Below are positions 46,301-54,801 of a DNA stretch of 64,000 nt, in pieces. Position 1 is the stretch's first letter. Every line of letters starts with the position of its first letter. Location of the stretch: NCBI GenBank assembly GCA_963787895.1, contig CAWBEX010000008.1, positions 248,001 through 312,000 of the forward strand, given 5' to 3'. The notes under the pieces were generated by a model, which made no database searches, was not told the DNA's origin, and worked only from the letters and a program-made list of their open reading frames with translations. Origin of the DNA: Anderseniella sp963787895 (GTDB taxonomy: Bacteria > Pseudomonadota > Alphaproteobacteria > Rhizobiales > Aestuariivirgaceae). A program made the position numbers and the translations under genes.

Positions 46301-48088
46301 GAACTCGTGTGATTCATCATTTACTGTGGCGTTGCCTGCCACAGTCACAACGTATGTGTTCTCATCAAGCGCCCGCAAACCCATGGCTTCCAAGATCGGC
46401 AGTCTTGACGACAGCGGAATTGCAGAACCTGGATGATAGATCTTTACTCGCACACCGGCACGATCTGCCCATGGAGGCAGAAACTCGACAGCCGTGTCAT
46501 TATCCGGTGTAAGGGCCTCGATTTCCGAAATGTCATCTATGGCATCCCGCGTGCTGTTTACATCACGGTAGGCAGGCGGAAATGCATTCCTGTATTTGTT
46601 CAAAACCGCATGATCTTTTGCGGCAGCCCTGTCAGACGCAAGCAGCTCATGCAGCTCGTCATCCCACCCACGCGTGGCATTGACGATTTCTTGTTCTACA
46701 TCAGCCGGGTCTGGCAGCTGGGATGCACTGACACCCAAGGAAACGATGAATCTGACACGAACCAGGGTCCCTTCACCAAAGTTTGGCACGAACTCCAGGA
46801 TCTTACCCTTGTAGCGTGCCTCAAGGATGCGTCCCGTTTTCTCTCGAAGATCAGAGGAAAATCGATCACGAGGAAAAAACGCAAATGCAATGACATAGCG
46901 TTCGAAATGATCCAGGCGGACGAACAATCGAGTGCGTGGCCTCTCCTGCAATCGCCACATTCCCATGGCCAAAGGTGCCAACTGTTCTGACTCGATCTGA
47001 AACAGATCATCTCTCGACATGGTTTCGAGTACGTTCAGCAATCCCTTGCCGGAATGCCCCCCAGAGGCCACCCCCGAAATTTCCATCACTGCATCTATGC
47101 GGCGTCGCAACAACGGAATTGTACTAGCAGCTTCCGTATATGCACTTGATGCAAACAACCCAACGATTCGCAGCTCTCCAACAACCTCACCCGCTGAGTT
47201 GAATTCGTAAAGACCGACATAGTCCATCACTGTCGATCTGTGAACGCGCGACAAGATGTCCGATTTTTCAACCACTACCGCGTATCCGGCCTTATAGCGC
47301 GAAGGATCACGCCTGGCGGCATTCTGAATGACCTGATGCTCGCTCAACCTCAACACACCAAGCGCTGAGCCGCGTGTCGGCAACATGCGCTTCTTGCCGC
47401 CTGCCTTGTCCATTTCATAGTGGCAGGTTCCGAGAAAGGTGAAACGATTGTTCAGGAGCCAATTTAGGAAATCTATAGTTTCACTGACAATCGCTGTAGG
47501 AAGTGGCGAACGCTCGGTCCGCAGAATTTCAATGCGCTTTTGCACTTCCAGGCGCATTTGTTGCCAGTCAACTACCGCTGCTCTGACTTCTTTGAGGGTA
47601 CCTTCGATCTCTCCCAGAAGCGCGATTCTTGCGCTCTCTTCGAACAGGCGATCCAGATGGATATGGATATAGCTTTCTCGCGTCAGTTCAATCGAAGCCT
47701 GATTGGGTGCATTCAGTTTGCGCAGCTTGCCCCTTGCATCGCGCTCCACAGCGAAAACCGGATGCAGAACCGTATGTACCGAGCAGCCAAGTCTGGACAG
47801 CCCGTTGACTATGGAATCAACAAGAAATGGCATGTCATCATTTAGTATTTCCAGGACCGACCTGGCAGACATCTCACCTTTACTGTCACCACTATCGGCA
47901 AGCGACACCTTGATCTCTCCCGGCACTCGCTTTTCGACGAAGTTCTGAGCGCGTTTTACAAGTTTGTCCAAGTCCGCGCCCGACAACCCTTTCAGGTCTT
48001 CCTCTGCTGCTTCCCTGAACAGTTGGCCGCGTATTTTTCCGGATAGTGTGTTGCTCGTTTCAGTTTTGGTTTTTGATGTCATCTCCAC
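43322..48088 (-). CDS. NAD-specific glutamate dehydrogenase, large (GDH-180 type)
   Basis: 1588 residues, matching the 180 kDa family. It oxidises glutamate to 2-oxoglutarate and ammonium. A long N-terminal ACT-like and regulatory region (about 1-700) precedes a catalytic core with EGVHLRAGKIARGGLRWSDRADDFRTEV, GAKGGFV, DNTSAGKIVPP, and GIGDMSGDVFGNG-like (AIGVGDMSGDVFGNG), followed by a long C-terminal domain. It is monocistronic here, convergent with the YbjQ gene. Such enzymes serve amino acid catabolism and nitrogen/carbon balance, and this one lies in the same window as glnK-amtB. Confidence 0.95.
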   Translation of the reverse strand: MEMTSKTKTETSNTLSGKIRGQLFREAAEEDLKGLSGADLDKLVKRAQNFVEKRVPGEIKVSLADSGDSKGEMSARSVLEILNDDMPFLVDSIVNGLSRLGCSVHTVLHPVFAVERDARGKLRKLNAPNQASIELTRESYIHIHLDRLFEESARIALLGEIEGTLKEVRAAVVDWQQMRLEVQKRIEILRTERSPLPTAIVSETIDFLNWLLNNRFTFLGTCHYEMDKAGGKKRMLPTRGSALGVLRLSEHQVIQNAARRDPSRYKAGYAVVVEKSDILSRVHRSTVMDYVGLYEFNSAGEVVGELRIVGLFASSAYTEAASTIPLLRRRIDAVMEISGVASGGHSGKGLLNVLETMSRDDLFQIESEQLAPLAMGMWRLQERPRTRLFVRLDHFERYVIAFAFFPRDRFSSDLREKTGRILEARYKGKILEFVPNFGEGTLVRVRFIVSLGVSASQLPDPADVEQEIVNATRGWDDELHELLASDRAAAKDHAVLNKYRNAFPPAYRDVNSTRDAIDDISEIEALTPDNDTAVEFLPPWADRAGVRVKIYHPGSAIPLSSRLPILEAMGLRALDENTYVVTVAGNATVNDESHEFFIHEISLDAADGSLINADSYSRLEDCFMAVWNGKADSDKLNALVLTASLEWQLIVALRTLARYLRQTGFPYLISTIAGVLVRYPEAAKLLVELFRNRFEIDGSRPATLAAREKQQVKLMQSLEVLLNTVPSLEDDRIIRYMAGAINAAIRTNFYALDDYRGQIPMALAFKFRSADVPGIPQPVPYAEIFVHSTLVEGVHLRAGKIARGGLRWSDRADDFRTEVLGLAKAQNVKNSVIVPVGAKGGFVPRQLPAAGTRDEVYLAGTRAYQSFVASLLSVTDNTSAGKIVPPANVIRHDDDDPYLVVAADKGTAAFSDVANAISCDAGFWLDDAFASGGSAGYDHKKMGITARGGWEAVKRHFREMDRDIQTKAFTAIGVGDMSGDVFGNGLLLSRQTRLIAAFDHRDIFIDPDPDPATSFAERKRLFELPRSSWQDYNTKLLSKGGGVYSRQEKQVNLSHEVAKLLGISSSKVTPFELITAILKANADLLWFGGIGTYVRASAETDADAGDKANDVIRITARQLRVKVIGEGANLGITQLARIEFAASGGRINTDAIDNSAGVNSSDIEVNIKIALGQAEASGKLKRAARNKLLAAMTDEVADLVLRNNYLQTLCVSLSERSLGKDANGLKRLFKELETQGGLAREVEFLPSGEDLAERLKAGGALTRPELSVLVSYSKIVVFNNLLAQQTDADLYFETELLRYFPERMLKAYKQEIVGHRLRAEIICTLLSNSIVNRCGPLFIFDLAGDTGASIGNLARHYALARDCFGFVELNDAVNKLDNKTSGQVQLDQYERLSAALTRATAWFAGNENLAPGLQTLVATYSKGISELSTALPGVLPREQSGKLKLDTQQLISVGMDAESASRVAGLEYLLRGLDVVHLAQASGKTVKETSATYFGLSAELAIDKVSVQVSQLPNETDYDRLAISGMQKTIDRSVKLIATAMMKSKAQNAFDSEVKAVGSEVQKILGDEDFSLAKLAVVASRIGLLAKV

Positions 48089-48202
48089 GTATCCTCATTC
48101 CGGAACTTTAATTCGGGCTAACTCTAGGCAACTTTACCAAGGCTGGCTATGGCTGAAGCTTGCCGCTATCTTCGAGTCGAAATGAAGCCTGGAGAAAACG
48201 GA

Positions 48203-48775
48203 ATGACAAATACCGAGATATCAACTGCCCTGGACGTGCCGGTTGTGGAGCCACTGACTGGCCGGCAAACGCAGTATTTCGACAAGTGCAGAGAGAAGCT
48301 CGGCTTCATTCCAAACGTCTTGCGCGCCTACGCGTTCTCACCAATTAAGCTGCAGGCGTTTGCTGACATGTATAACGATCTGATGCTTGGAGAATCCAAT
48401 CTCACTAAGCTAGAGCGCGAGATGATTGCCGTCGCCGTCTCGAGCGTAAACCAGTGCTATTACTGTCTCACTGCCCACGGGGCAGCAGTGCGCCAGCTCT
48501 CCGGAAAACCGGAAATGGGCGAACAAATGGTTATGAACTTCCGCGCTGCCGATCTTGATACCCGACAAATTGCCATGCTCGAATTTGCAGACAAACTTAC
48601 CAGAACCCCCCATGCCATGATCGAATCAGACAGGCAGCAACTCAGGAATGCGGGATTCTCCGATCGCGACATTTGGGATATCAGTGCAGTCGCCAGCTTC
48701 TTCAACATGTCTAACAGAATGGCTGCTGCGGTAGACATGCGCCCAAATGCCGAGTATCACGCCCAAGCCCGATAG
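48203..48775 (+). CDS. AhpD-like peroxidase-related carboxymuconolactone decarboxylase family protein
   Basis: 190 residues from ATG 48203, with GGAG upstream; the longer upstream frame overlaps the gdh promoter region. The AhpD core carries CxxC in QCYYCLTAHGAAVRQLSG. The N-terminal 60 residues include REKLGFIPNVLRAYAFSP, typical of the uncharacterised peroxidase-related family. It likely reduces peroxides or other small oxidants with a thiol partner. It diverges from gdh and precedes prfC by about 50 bp. Confidence 0.9.
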   Translation: MTNTEISTALDVPVVEPLTGRQTQYFDKCREKLGFIPNVLRAYAFSPIKLQAFADMYNDLMLGESNLTKLEREMIAVAVSSVNQCYYCLTAHGAAVRQLSGKPEMGEQMVMNFRAADLDTRQIAMLEFADKLTRTPHAMIESDRQQLRNAGFSDRDIWDISAVASFFNMSNRMAAAVDMRPNAEYHAQAR

Positions 48776-48826
48776 TGGCCTTGCACAATGTCATTTCAAT
48801 AGCATTTTCAAAAGACCTTCGCCGCC

Positions 48827-50401
48827 ATGGCAATTGATCATTTAACGCGCCGGACCTTTGCTATCATCTCTCACCCTGATGCTGGCAAGACCACTCTTAC
48901 CGAAAAACTGCTGCTTGCCGGTGGAGCCATCCGGCAAGCCGGCGCTGTCAGGAGTCGCGGTGAACAGCGAAGAGCTCGCTCAGATTGGATGAAAATCGAG
49001 CAAGATCGTGGGATTTCCGTCACCAGTTCGGTCATGACCTTCGGCTATGACGGTCACACCTGCAATCTTCTCGATACCCCTGGCCACGAAGACTTTTCCG
49101 AAGACACCTATCGTACGCTGACAGCCGTGGATTCTGCGATAATGGTAATAGATGCTGCCAAGGGCATCGAAAGCCAAACCCGCAAATTGTTTGAGGTATG
49201 CCGTCTCCGCGACATACCAATCATCACTTTCATCAACAAGGTTGACCGAGAGGGACGCGACGGTTTCGAATTGCTCGACGAGATCCAGGATCAGCTTGCC
49301 CTGGATGTTTGCCCTGTAATCTGGCCCGTGGGAATGGGCTCGGATTTCCACGGATGCTACGATATGCGCGACGGGACATTTTCCCGCGCCTCGCGCCGCG
49401 GTGGCGAATTTGACACGAGCCTGACATTGGCTAAGCCGGCCGCCTTGCGCGAAACCGCTGGCGTACCTGATCACGTTTCTGAGGCTGCAATCGAGGCAAT
49501 GGAACTTGCCAGCGGCGGATACAGCCAATTTAGTCAGGCTTCCTTCCTGGAGGGGCATTTGACGCCGCTAATGTTTGGCAGTGCACTCAACGGTTTCTCG
49601 GTCAAACAATTGCTGGATTTCATTATTCATTATGCGCCGTCACCACGGCCAAGCCCGGCTGAACCACGAATTGTTGATCCTGGCGAGGAAATGGTCTCGG
49701 GGTTCGTGTTCAAAGTGCAGGCGAATATGGACAAGAACCATCGCGACAGGGTTGCTTTCATGCGGCTTTGTTCCGGGCATTTCAAGCGTGGCATGAAGCT
49801 GAAGCAGGTCCGGACCAACAAGGACGTTCTGGTTCACAGCCCAATCTTCTTTCTGGCCCAGGATCGTGAAATTGCCGAAGACGCTGCCCCGGGCGATGTG
49901 ATCGGCATTCCCAATCACGGCACAGTCAGGGTCGGTGACACCTTTACCGAAGGAGAAATATTGCGCTTTACCGGCCTGCCAGCTTTCGCACCCGAAGCAT
50001 TGAGGCGCGTGCGGCTTGGCGACATGACTCGGGTGAAACAGATGCGCTCAGCCCTGGAGGATCTTTCTGAAGAGGGCTTGATCCAGGTGTTTCAGCCTGA
50101 AGTGGGCTCGCAGTGGATAGTCGGTGTTGTGGGCATCCTGCAGCTCGACGTTCTTGCCTCACGCGCCAAACAGGAATACGGCGTGACGCTGGAGTTCGAA
50201 GCATCCCCGTATGAAGTTGCCCGCTGGATTGCCTCTGATGATCCCGCTGCCCTGAATACTTTCCGCGAACGAAATAGACTGGCCATGGCCACAGATCGTG
50301 ACGGCAGCATGGTATTTCTGGCTAAAGGGTTGTGGGAACTTGACCACGTGGCCAAGACCTATGACAAGGTTCGCTTCTTGCGAACCAAGGAGCTTGTATA
50401 G
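48827..50401 (+). CDS. prfC: Peptide chain release factor 3
   Basis: 524 residues, typical of RF3. G1 is HPDAGKTTLTEKLL, then DWMKIEQDRGISVTSSV, DTPGHEDFSEDTYR and NKVDREGRD. RF3 is the GTPase that recycles RF1/RF2 from ribosomes after peptide release. ATG 48827 has no strong ribosome site, but the N terminus (MAIDHLTRRTFAIISHPDAG) fits the family. A tRNA-Gly gene lies beyond on the opposite strand. Confidence 0.97.
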   Translation: MAIDHLTRRTFAIISHPDAGKTTLTEKLLLAGGAIRQAGAVRSRGEQRRARSDWMKIEQDRGISVTSSVMTFGYDGHTCNLLDTPGHEDFSEDTYRTLTAVDSAIMVIDAAKGIESQTRKLFEVCRLRDIPIITFINKVDREGRDGFELLDEIQDQLALDVCPVIWPVGMGSDFHGCYDMRDGTFSRASRRGGEFDTSLTLAKPAALRETAGVPDHVSEAAIEAMELASGGYSQFSQASFLEGHLTPLMFGSALNGFSVKQLLDFIIHYAPSPRPSPAEPRIVDPGEEMVSGFVFKVQANMDKNHRDRVAFMRLCSGHFKRGMKLKQVRTNKDVLVHSPIFFLAQDREIAEDAAPGDVIGIPNHGTVRVGDTFTEGEILRFTGLPAFAPEALRRVRLGDMTRVKQMRSALEDLSEEGLIQVFQPEVGSQWIVGVVGILQLDVLASRAKQEYGVTLEFEASPYEVARWIASDDPAALNTFRERNRLAMATDRDGSMVFLAKGLWELDHVAKTYDKVRFLRTKELV

Positions 50402-50437
50402 CGCCACCTGTCGCGTCGCTGCTCAATATGTTGCATT

Positions 50438-50512
50438 TGGAGCGGGCGATGAGATTCGAACTCACGACCCCAACCTTGGCAAGGTTGTGCTCTACCCCTG
50501 AGCTACGCCCGC
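50438..50512 (-). tRNA. tRNA-Gly (anticodon GCC), CCA encoded
   Basis: Reverse strand: acceptor GCGGGCG/CGCCCGC, D arm GCTC/GAGC, anticodon stem CAACC/GGTTG with loop TTGCCAA (anticodon GCC), T arm GTGAG with TTCGAAT loop and CTCAT, discriminator T, encoded CCA at 50438-50440. Confidence 0.97.
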
Positions 50513-50633
50513 ATCCTTGGGTAATGGCAGATATGCTCTACCACAAGCGTCGCTATATTGCGCAAGAAGCTATCAAATGCAATAGCTCGTGCCTCACATT
50601 TTTCCTGATCTAGGGTTCACTACGGATAGATGC

Positions 50634-51128
50634 ATGGCAACAACTCCAGCACAACTGCTCGCACGGCTTGAGAATCTTGGAATCGCTTTCAAAGTGCACG
50701 AACATGCTCCTGTGTTCACTGTGGAAGAAGCCCGGGCGCTGCGTGGCAATATAGCTGGCGGGCATTGCAAGAATTTGTTCTTGAAAGACAAGAAGGGACA
50801 GCTGTGGCTCATAGTCTGTCTCGAAGACGCAGTCATCGATCTGAAATCCTTGCCCGACAGTATCGGTGCAGCACGGATTTCATTTGGAAAGGCCGAGTTG
50901 CTGCTTGATGTGTTAGGTGTCGAACCAGGGTCTGTAACGCCCTTCGCCCTTCTGAATGACGGCGATTGTCATGTACGCGTCGTGCTGGACGAAGCAATGA
51001 TGCAACATGCGCTTGTAAATTATCATCCACTAATCAATACCAAGACGGTTTCAATAACGCCTGCAGACTTGCTGAGATTTATCCAATCTTGTGGTCATCA
51101 GCCCCAAATCATCAAATTCGACAGCTAG
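50634..51128 (+). CDS. Prolyl-tRNA deacylase-like YbaK/ProX family protein
   Basis: 164 residues from ATG 50634, the first residue that gives a family-like start (MATTPAQLLARLENLGIAF). The editing domain shows HEHAPVFTVEEARAL, the lysine stretch GHCKNLFLKDKKGQLWL, LPDSIGAARISFGKAELL and TPFALLND. Free-standing members hydrolyse mischarged tRNA-Pro (Ala or Cys) in the cytoplasm. An upstream longer frame from 50589 has no ribosome site. Followed by a thioredoxin-fold gene about 100 bp on. Confidence 0.9.
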   Translation: MATTPAQLLARLENLGIAFKVHEHAPVFTVEEARALRGNIAGGHCKNLFLKDKKGQLWLIVCLEDAVIDLKSLPDSIGAARISFGKAELLLDVLGVEPGSVTPFALLNDGDCHVRVVLDEAMMQHALVNYHPLINTKTVSITPADLLRFIQSCGHQPQIIKFDS

Positions 51129-51225
51129 AGATCTGGGGTCGCCACATTATGGTGTTTGAAAAATGCAGATTGAGAAGCCATGTTAGCCTAAGCGAAAAAA
51201 GGCCTTATGTGCTTGGAGACAACAG

Positions 51226-52188
51226 ATGACCGATCAGATCTTTTCCATGGGGACATCATTCAACGCTTCAGGTGGCAGCGGGGAACCGTCTGTCGTTGCC
51301 GATGAAGGCACGGCGTCTGCAATAAAAGATTCCGACACCGCACATTTCATGGTTGACGTAATTGAGGCATCTCGAGCAGCCCCAGTCATTGTCGAATTCT
51401 GGGCTCCGTGGTGCGGTCCATGCAAGCAATTGATGCCCCTTCTTGAAAAGGCCGTGAAAGAAACTTCTGGCAAGGTGCGCATGGTAAAGGTTGATATAGA
51501 TACCAACCAGCAGCTCGCTGCACAGATGCGTATACAGTCAGTACCAGCTGTCTTTGCATTTTCTGATGGCCAGCCAGTAGACGGATTTATGGGGGTTCAA
51601 CCAGATTCAGAAGTTCGTGCTTTTGTGAAAAGACTGGCTGAATCCTTTGGCGGCGAAGCTGCCAAGTTAGAAGAATTGGTCACCGCTGGCGAGCAGGCAG
51701 CGGAGCAACACGAATATGATGGTGCTGCGCAGTTTTTTGGCCACGCGCTGCAATTATCTCCCGAAAATGGTCGGGCCATTGCAGGTATGGCAAAGGTGTA
51801 CATTGCAATAGGCGATCTAGAAAATGCCCGTCAATTGCTCGATGTTGTGCCGCCAGCGCTTGTAAATGATCCGCATTTGTCGAGCGCCATGGCTGCGTTG
51901 AGTGTTGCAGAAACTCCCGTCGACGATGGTGAGATTTCGAGATTGTCTGACGCGCTGTCTGCCAACGAAACTGACATGCAGACGAGGCTCAACCTTTCAA
52001 TCGCGTTGAACGCAGCAGGACGCAGCGAAGAAGCACTTGATCATTTGATGTGGATCATTGAACGGGACCGGGAATGGAATGATGCGGCTGCTAGAAAGCA
52101 ATTGCTCAATTTCTTTGAGGCCTGGGGACCCAAGAATGAACTGACTCTGGCGGGGCGCCGTCGGTTGTCATCCGTTCTGTTTGCCTGA
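51226..52188 (+). CDS. cnoX: Thioredoxin-TPR co-chaperone (CnoX/YbbN type)
   Basis: 320 residues: a thioredoxin domain (about 40-145) with active-site WCGPC (C63, C66) and a C-terminal TPR region (about 155-320; AAQFFGHALQLSPENGRAIAGMAKVYI). CnoX is a holdase that hands clients to GroEL. In E. coli the site lacks the second Cys, but the alphaproteobacterial form (here) has CGPC and so could be redox-active. The gene heads a run with the LON, Trm112 and DUF971 genes. Confidence 0.88.
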   Translation: MTDQIFSMGTSFNASGGSGEPSVVADEGTASAIKDSDTAHFMVDVIEASRAAPVIVEFWAPWCGPCKQLMPLLEKAVKETSGKVRMVKVDIDTNQQLAAQMRIQSVPAVFAFSDGQPVDGFMGVQPDSEVRAFVKRLAESFGGEAAKLEELVTAGEQAAEQHEYDGAAQFFGHALQLSPENGRAIAGMAKVYIAIGDLENARQLLDVVPPALVNDPHLSSAMAALSVAETPVDDGEISRLSDALSANETDMQTRLNLSIALNAAGRSEEALDHLMWIIERDREWNDAAARKQLLNFFEAWGPKNELTLAGRRRLSSVLFA

Positions 52189-52214
52189 ACTGAAGAGCAA
52201 TAGGATCGTCTGGT

Positions 52215-52907
52215 TTGAGCGAAACATCAGAACTTTACGCATCGGTTGCGGATCTGCCCGACAGCCTGCCCATTTTTCCGTTGCCCGGGGCATTGTTGCT
52301 GCCGGGCGGAGACCTGCCACTGCACATATTCGAGCCACGATACCTGACGATGGTATCCCGGTCCCTGGGCTCTGACAGGCTCATTGGCATGATACAGCCC
52401 AGGCAAGTGGAGTTTGAATTTGAACTTTCAATCAGGAAGAACGAACCCGCGGAACTCTACGACATTGGATGTGCAGGCCGGATCACATCTTTCGTTGAGA
52501 ACGATGATGGTCACATGCAGATAGTTCTGACTGGAGTTTGCCGCTTTCGGCTTCGGGCTGAACTGGAAGGCTCGCAGCCTTTCCGTACCGTTGAGCCAAC
52601 GTGGGATGAATTTGCGATCGACCTTACCAACGAGGATGTAGATATCGGAGACGCACGCGATCAACTATTGGACAGTCTGCGGCACTTTTTAAAGGCCCGG
52701 TCCATAGAGGCCGATTGGGACGAAATCAACGATGCATCTACGCCGAAATTGATAAATACAATGACGATGATTGGGTCTTTCAGCACAAGCGAGAAACAAG
52801 CACTGCTCGAAGCCCCTGATCTCCTGCACAGAGCCCGAACCCTGGCAGCGCTGACGGATATGTCGGTCGGAACAGTTTCAGGCCACGGGGCCAAGGTGTT
52901 GCAATGA
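52215..52907 (+). CDS. LON N-terminal substrate-binding domain protein
   Basis: 230 residues from TTG 52215. LPIFPLPGALLLPGGDLPLHIFEPRY is the LON N-domain signature; the ATPase and protease parts of Lon are absent, so it is a stand-alone substrate-binding domain protein, common in alphaproteobacteria. Its partner is unknown. The stop overlaps the Trm112 start by four bases (ATGA), so the two are coupled. Confidence 0.93.
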   Translation: MSETSELYASVADLPDSLPIFPLPGALLLPGGDLPLHIFEPRYLTMVSRSLGSDRLIGMIQPRQVEFEFELSIRKNEPAELYDIGCAGRITSFVENDDGHMQIVLTGVCRFRLRAELEGSQPFRTVEPTWDEFAIDLTNEDVDIGDARDQLLDSLRHFLKARSIEADWDEINDASTPKLINTMTMIGSFSTSEKQALLEAPDLLHRARTLAALTDMSVGTVSGHGAKVLQ

Positions 52908-53128
52908 CCGAGACAGGAACAGAAGAAATCGCCATGAATCGGCAGAACACTGGCCGCCGAGCCAGCCCGCAGCTTCTGCAAATGTTGGTATGCCCGGTTA
53001 CCCATACCGTCCTGGCGTATGATGAGGGCCGTCAGGAACTGATTTCGAATCGGGCCCGTTTGGCGTTTCCTGTGAGGGACGGTATTCCGATCATGCTTGT
53101 TGAAGAGGCGCGTTCACTGGATGACTGA
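52904..53128 (+). CDS. Trm112-like protein
   Basis: 74 residues, with LLQMLVCPVTHTVLAYDEG...RLAFPVRDGIPIMLVEEARSL, the small Trm112 zinc-ribbon-like fold. As often in proteobacteria, the full set of zinc cysteines is reduced to one. In other systems the fold activates methyltransferases. ATG 52904 overlaps the upstream LON stop, and an internal ATG at 52934 is also possible. The stop lies inside the DUF971 start. Confidence 0.93.
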   Translation: MTETGTEEIAMNRQNTGRRASPQLLQMLVCPVTHTVLAYDEGRQELISNRARLAFPVRDGIPIMLVEEARSLDD

Positions 53129-53492
53129 CCGCCACTCCATGCAGGTTTGGGCTGAAGAGATCAGGCTGACCGACAGTGGCCGTTTTCTAATTGTATCGTT
53201 TGACAACGGTGATTCATACAAGTTGTCGTCAGAATACCTTCGCGTTGAAAGCCCAAGCGCCGAGGTCCAGGGCCATGGGCCTGACCAGAAAATATGTGTG
53301 GCGGGCAAAAAAAATGTTGCCATCATCAAGGTAGAACCTGTTGGCAATTATGCTGTGCGCCTAACCTTTGACGACATGCACTCGACGGGTATCTTCAGTT
53401 GGGACTACCTGAACAAACTTGGACGGGAGGAACAACTGCTCTGGAGCCAATACCTCGACAGACTGGAAAGGGAAGGCAAGTCGAGGGACTAA
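53121..53492 (+). CDS. DUF971 (gamma-BBH N-like) protein
   Basis: 123 residues from ATG 53121, overlapping Trm112 by eight bases; a longer frame from 53097 lies inside that gene. The small beta fold shows AEEIRLTDSGRFLIVSFDNG, LSSEYLRVESPSAEVQGHGP, VEPVGNYAVRLTFDDMHSTG and FSWDYLNKLG. The family resembles the N-terminal domain of gamma-butyrobetaine hydroxylase and of some Fe-S/Mrp-linked proteins; a metal or redox link is assumed. Function unknown. Confidence 0.92.
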   Translation: MTDRHSMQVWAEEIRLTDSGRFLIVSFDNGDSYKLSSEYLRVESPSAEVQGHGPDQKICVAGKKNVAIIKVEPVGNYAVRLTFDDMHSTGIFSWDYLNKLGREEQLLWSQYLDRLEREGKSRD

Positions 53493-53503
53493 AACCCTGA
53501 TTT

Positions 53504-54767
53504 CTATATTGATTCCCCGCGCAACAGTCTTGGCACACCAGCACCTACTCCTGCGGCCCGCTCCATGAAGAATGACTTGAGCGGGACAAGTTGGTCAACC
53601 AGCCTCAAGCCTGCCTGCCGCAAGAGTTCGTGCAGGTTCCTCATCATTGGAAAACAATCGGTTGAGTCCATCGCAGGCCGCTGCGACCAGAACAGTATCA
53701 CTCCGCCGCCAGGTTTCGTATCCTTCGAGTCCGGCTCTGTTGCCAGGATCCATACCAAGTTCAACCTGCCTTATTGCGCATTCAGCCAAAGCCGCCACAT
53801 CGCGCAGTGCGAGGTTGAAACCGAGCCCAGCAATTGGATGTATGACGTGCGCAGCATCACCAATCAGGGCAAGCCTTTCGGCTGCAAAAGATCTTGCAAC
53901 TTGCAGACCAAGCGGCCAACTTGCAACTGGAGCCGCAAAGCGGATCTCACCAAGATGATCTCCTGTCCGTTTCAAAAATTCCGCAACCAAATCCTCAGTT
54001 GGAAGTTTTACCAGTCTCTGGATCTCTTCGCTGCGTTCAGTCCATACGATTGAAGATCTGTTGCCGCTCAATGGAAGTATCGCCAACGGCCCCGCCGCCC
54101 TGAAGTGTTCCTCGGCTCTGCCATTGTGAGGCAACTCATGCTCGATTGTGGTTGCAATTGCTGATTGGCCATACTCCCAACCAACCACTTCTATGCCTGC
54201 CGCCTTTCTCAAAACTGAATTGCGTCCGTCAGCCGCCACTACAAGGCTGCACCGGATACTTTGGGTGTCGTTGGCTAGCACGGTAATACCGGACGCATCC
54301 GTCACAATGCTGGTTACGTTTGCTCCAGTCAAAATGTCGATGTTGCCGCACTTTTGAACCGCCTCAACCAGAGCTCGCAGCAAGACCGGGTTCTCAAACA
54401 TCCATGCCTTGGCACTACCGTCCCTAGATTGTGGCACGAAGTGGAGCAAGACGGGGCTCGTTGCAGATCCGCGTTTACCGTCTGTCACCACTATGTCTTC
54501 AAATGGCTGAGCGCATTTTGCGATCGAGTCCCATATGCCGAGCACCTCAAACATGCGCCTGGAACTTTCGACAATTGCAGTGCCTCTACTGTCCCTGGTC
54601 AAATCTCGGCCTTCGAAAGGTGGACCAGCGTCGATAATCAGCGTGCGCAATGGTATAGACAAATGATCACCGGACAGTGCAAGACCGCAGCTCAAACCTG
54701 CCAAACCGCCCCCCGCTATGATCACGTCATATTGCTTGTTACCCATTGTTGTGTTGCTCGTTACCAT
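53504..54767 (-). CDS. UbiH/COQ6 family FAD-dependent hydroxylase with apparent frameshift near the 3' end
   Basis: Ubiquinone-type aromatic hydroxylase, about 420 residues when repaired. Seen: VIIAGGGLAGLSCGLAL (FAD dinucleotide loop), LRALVEAVQK, VVAADGRNSVLRK, and the second FAD motif ALIGDAAHVIHPIAGLGFN. The open frame runs to a stop at 53595 and ends abnormally (ARTLAAGRLEAG). The true family C terminus, LRQAGLRLVDQLVPLKSFFM and then LLRGESI, continues in another frame to a stop at 53504. Removing one A near 53622 joins them. Start ATG 54767 or 54746. Either a recent mutation that removes the last ~40 residues or a sequencing error. Confidence 0.85.
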
Positions 54768-54801
54768 GCCGAAGAATGCCTGAAAAAGCTGGAGGAATCC
54801 A

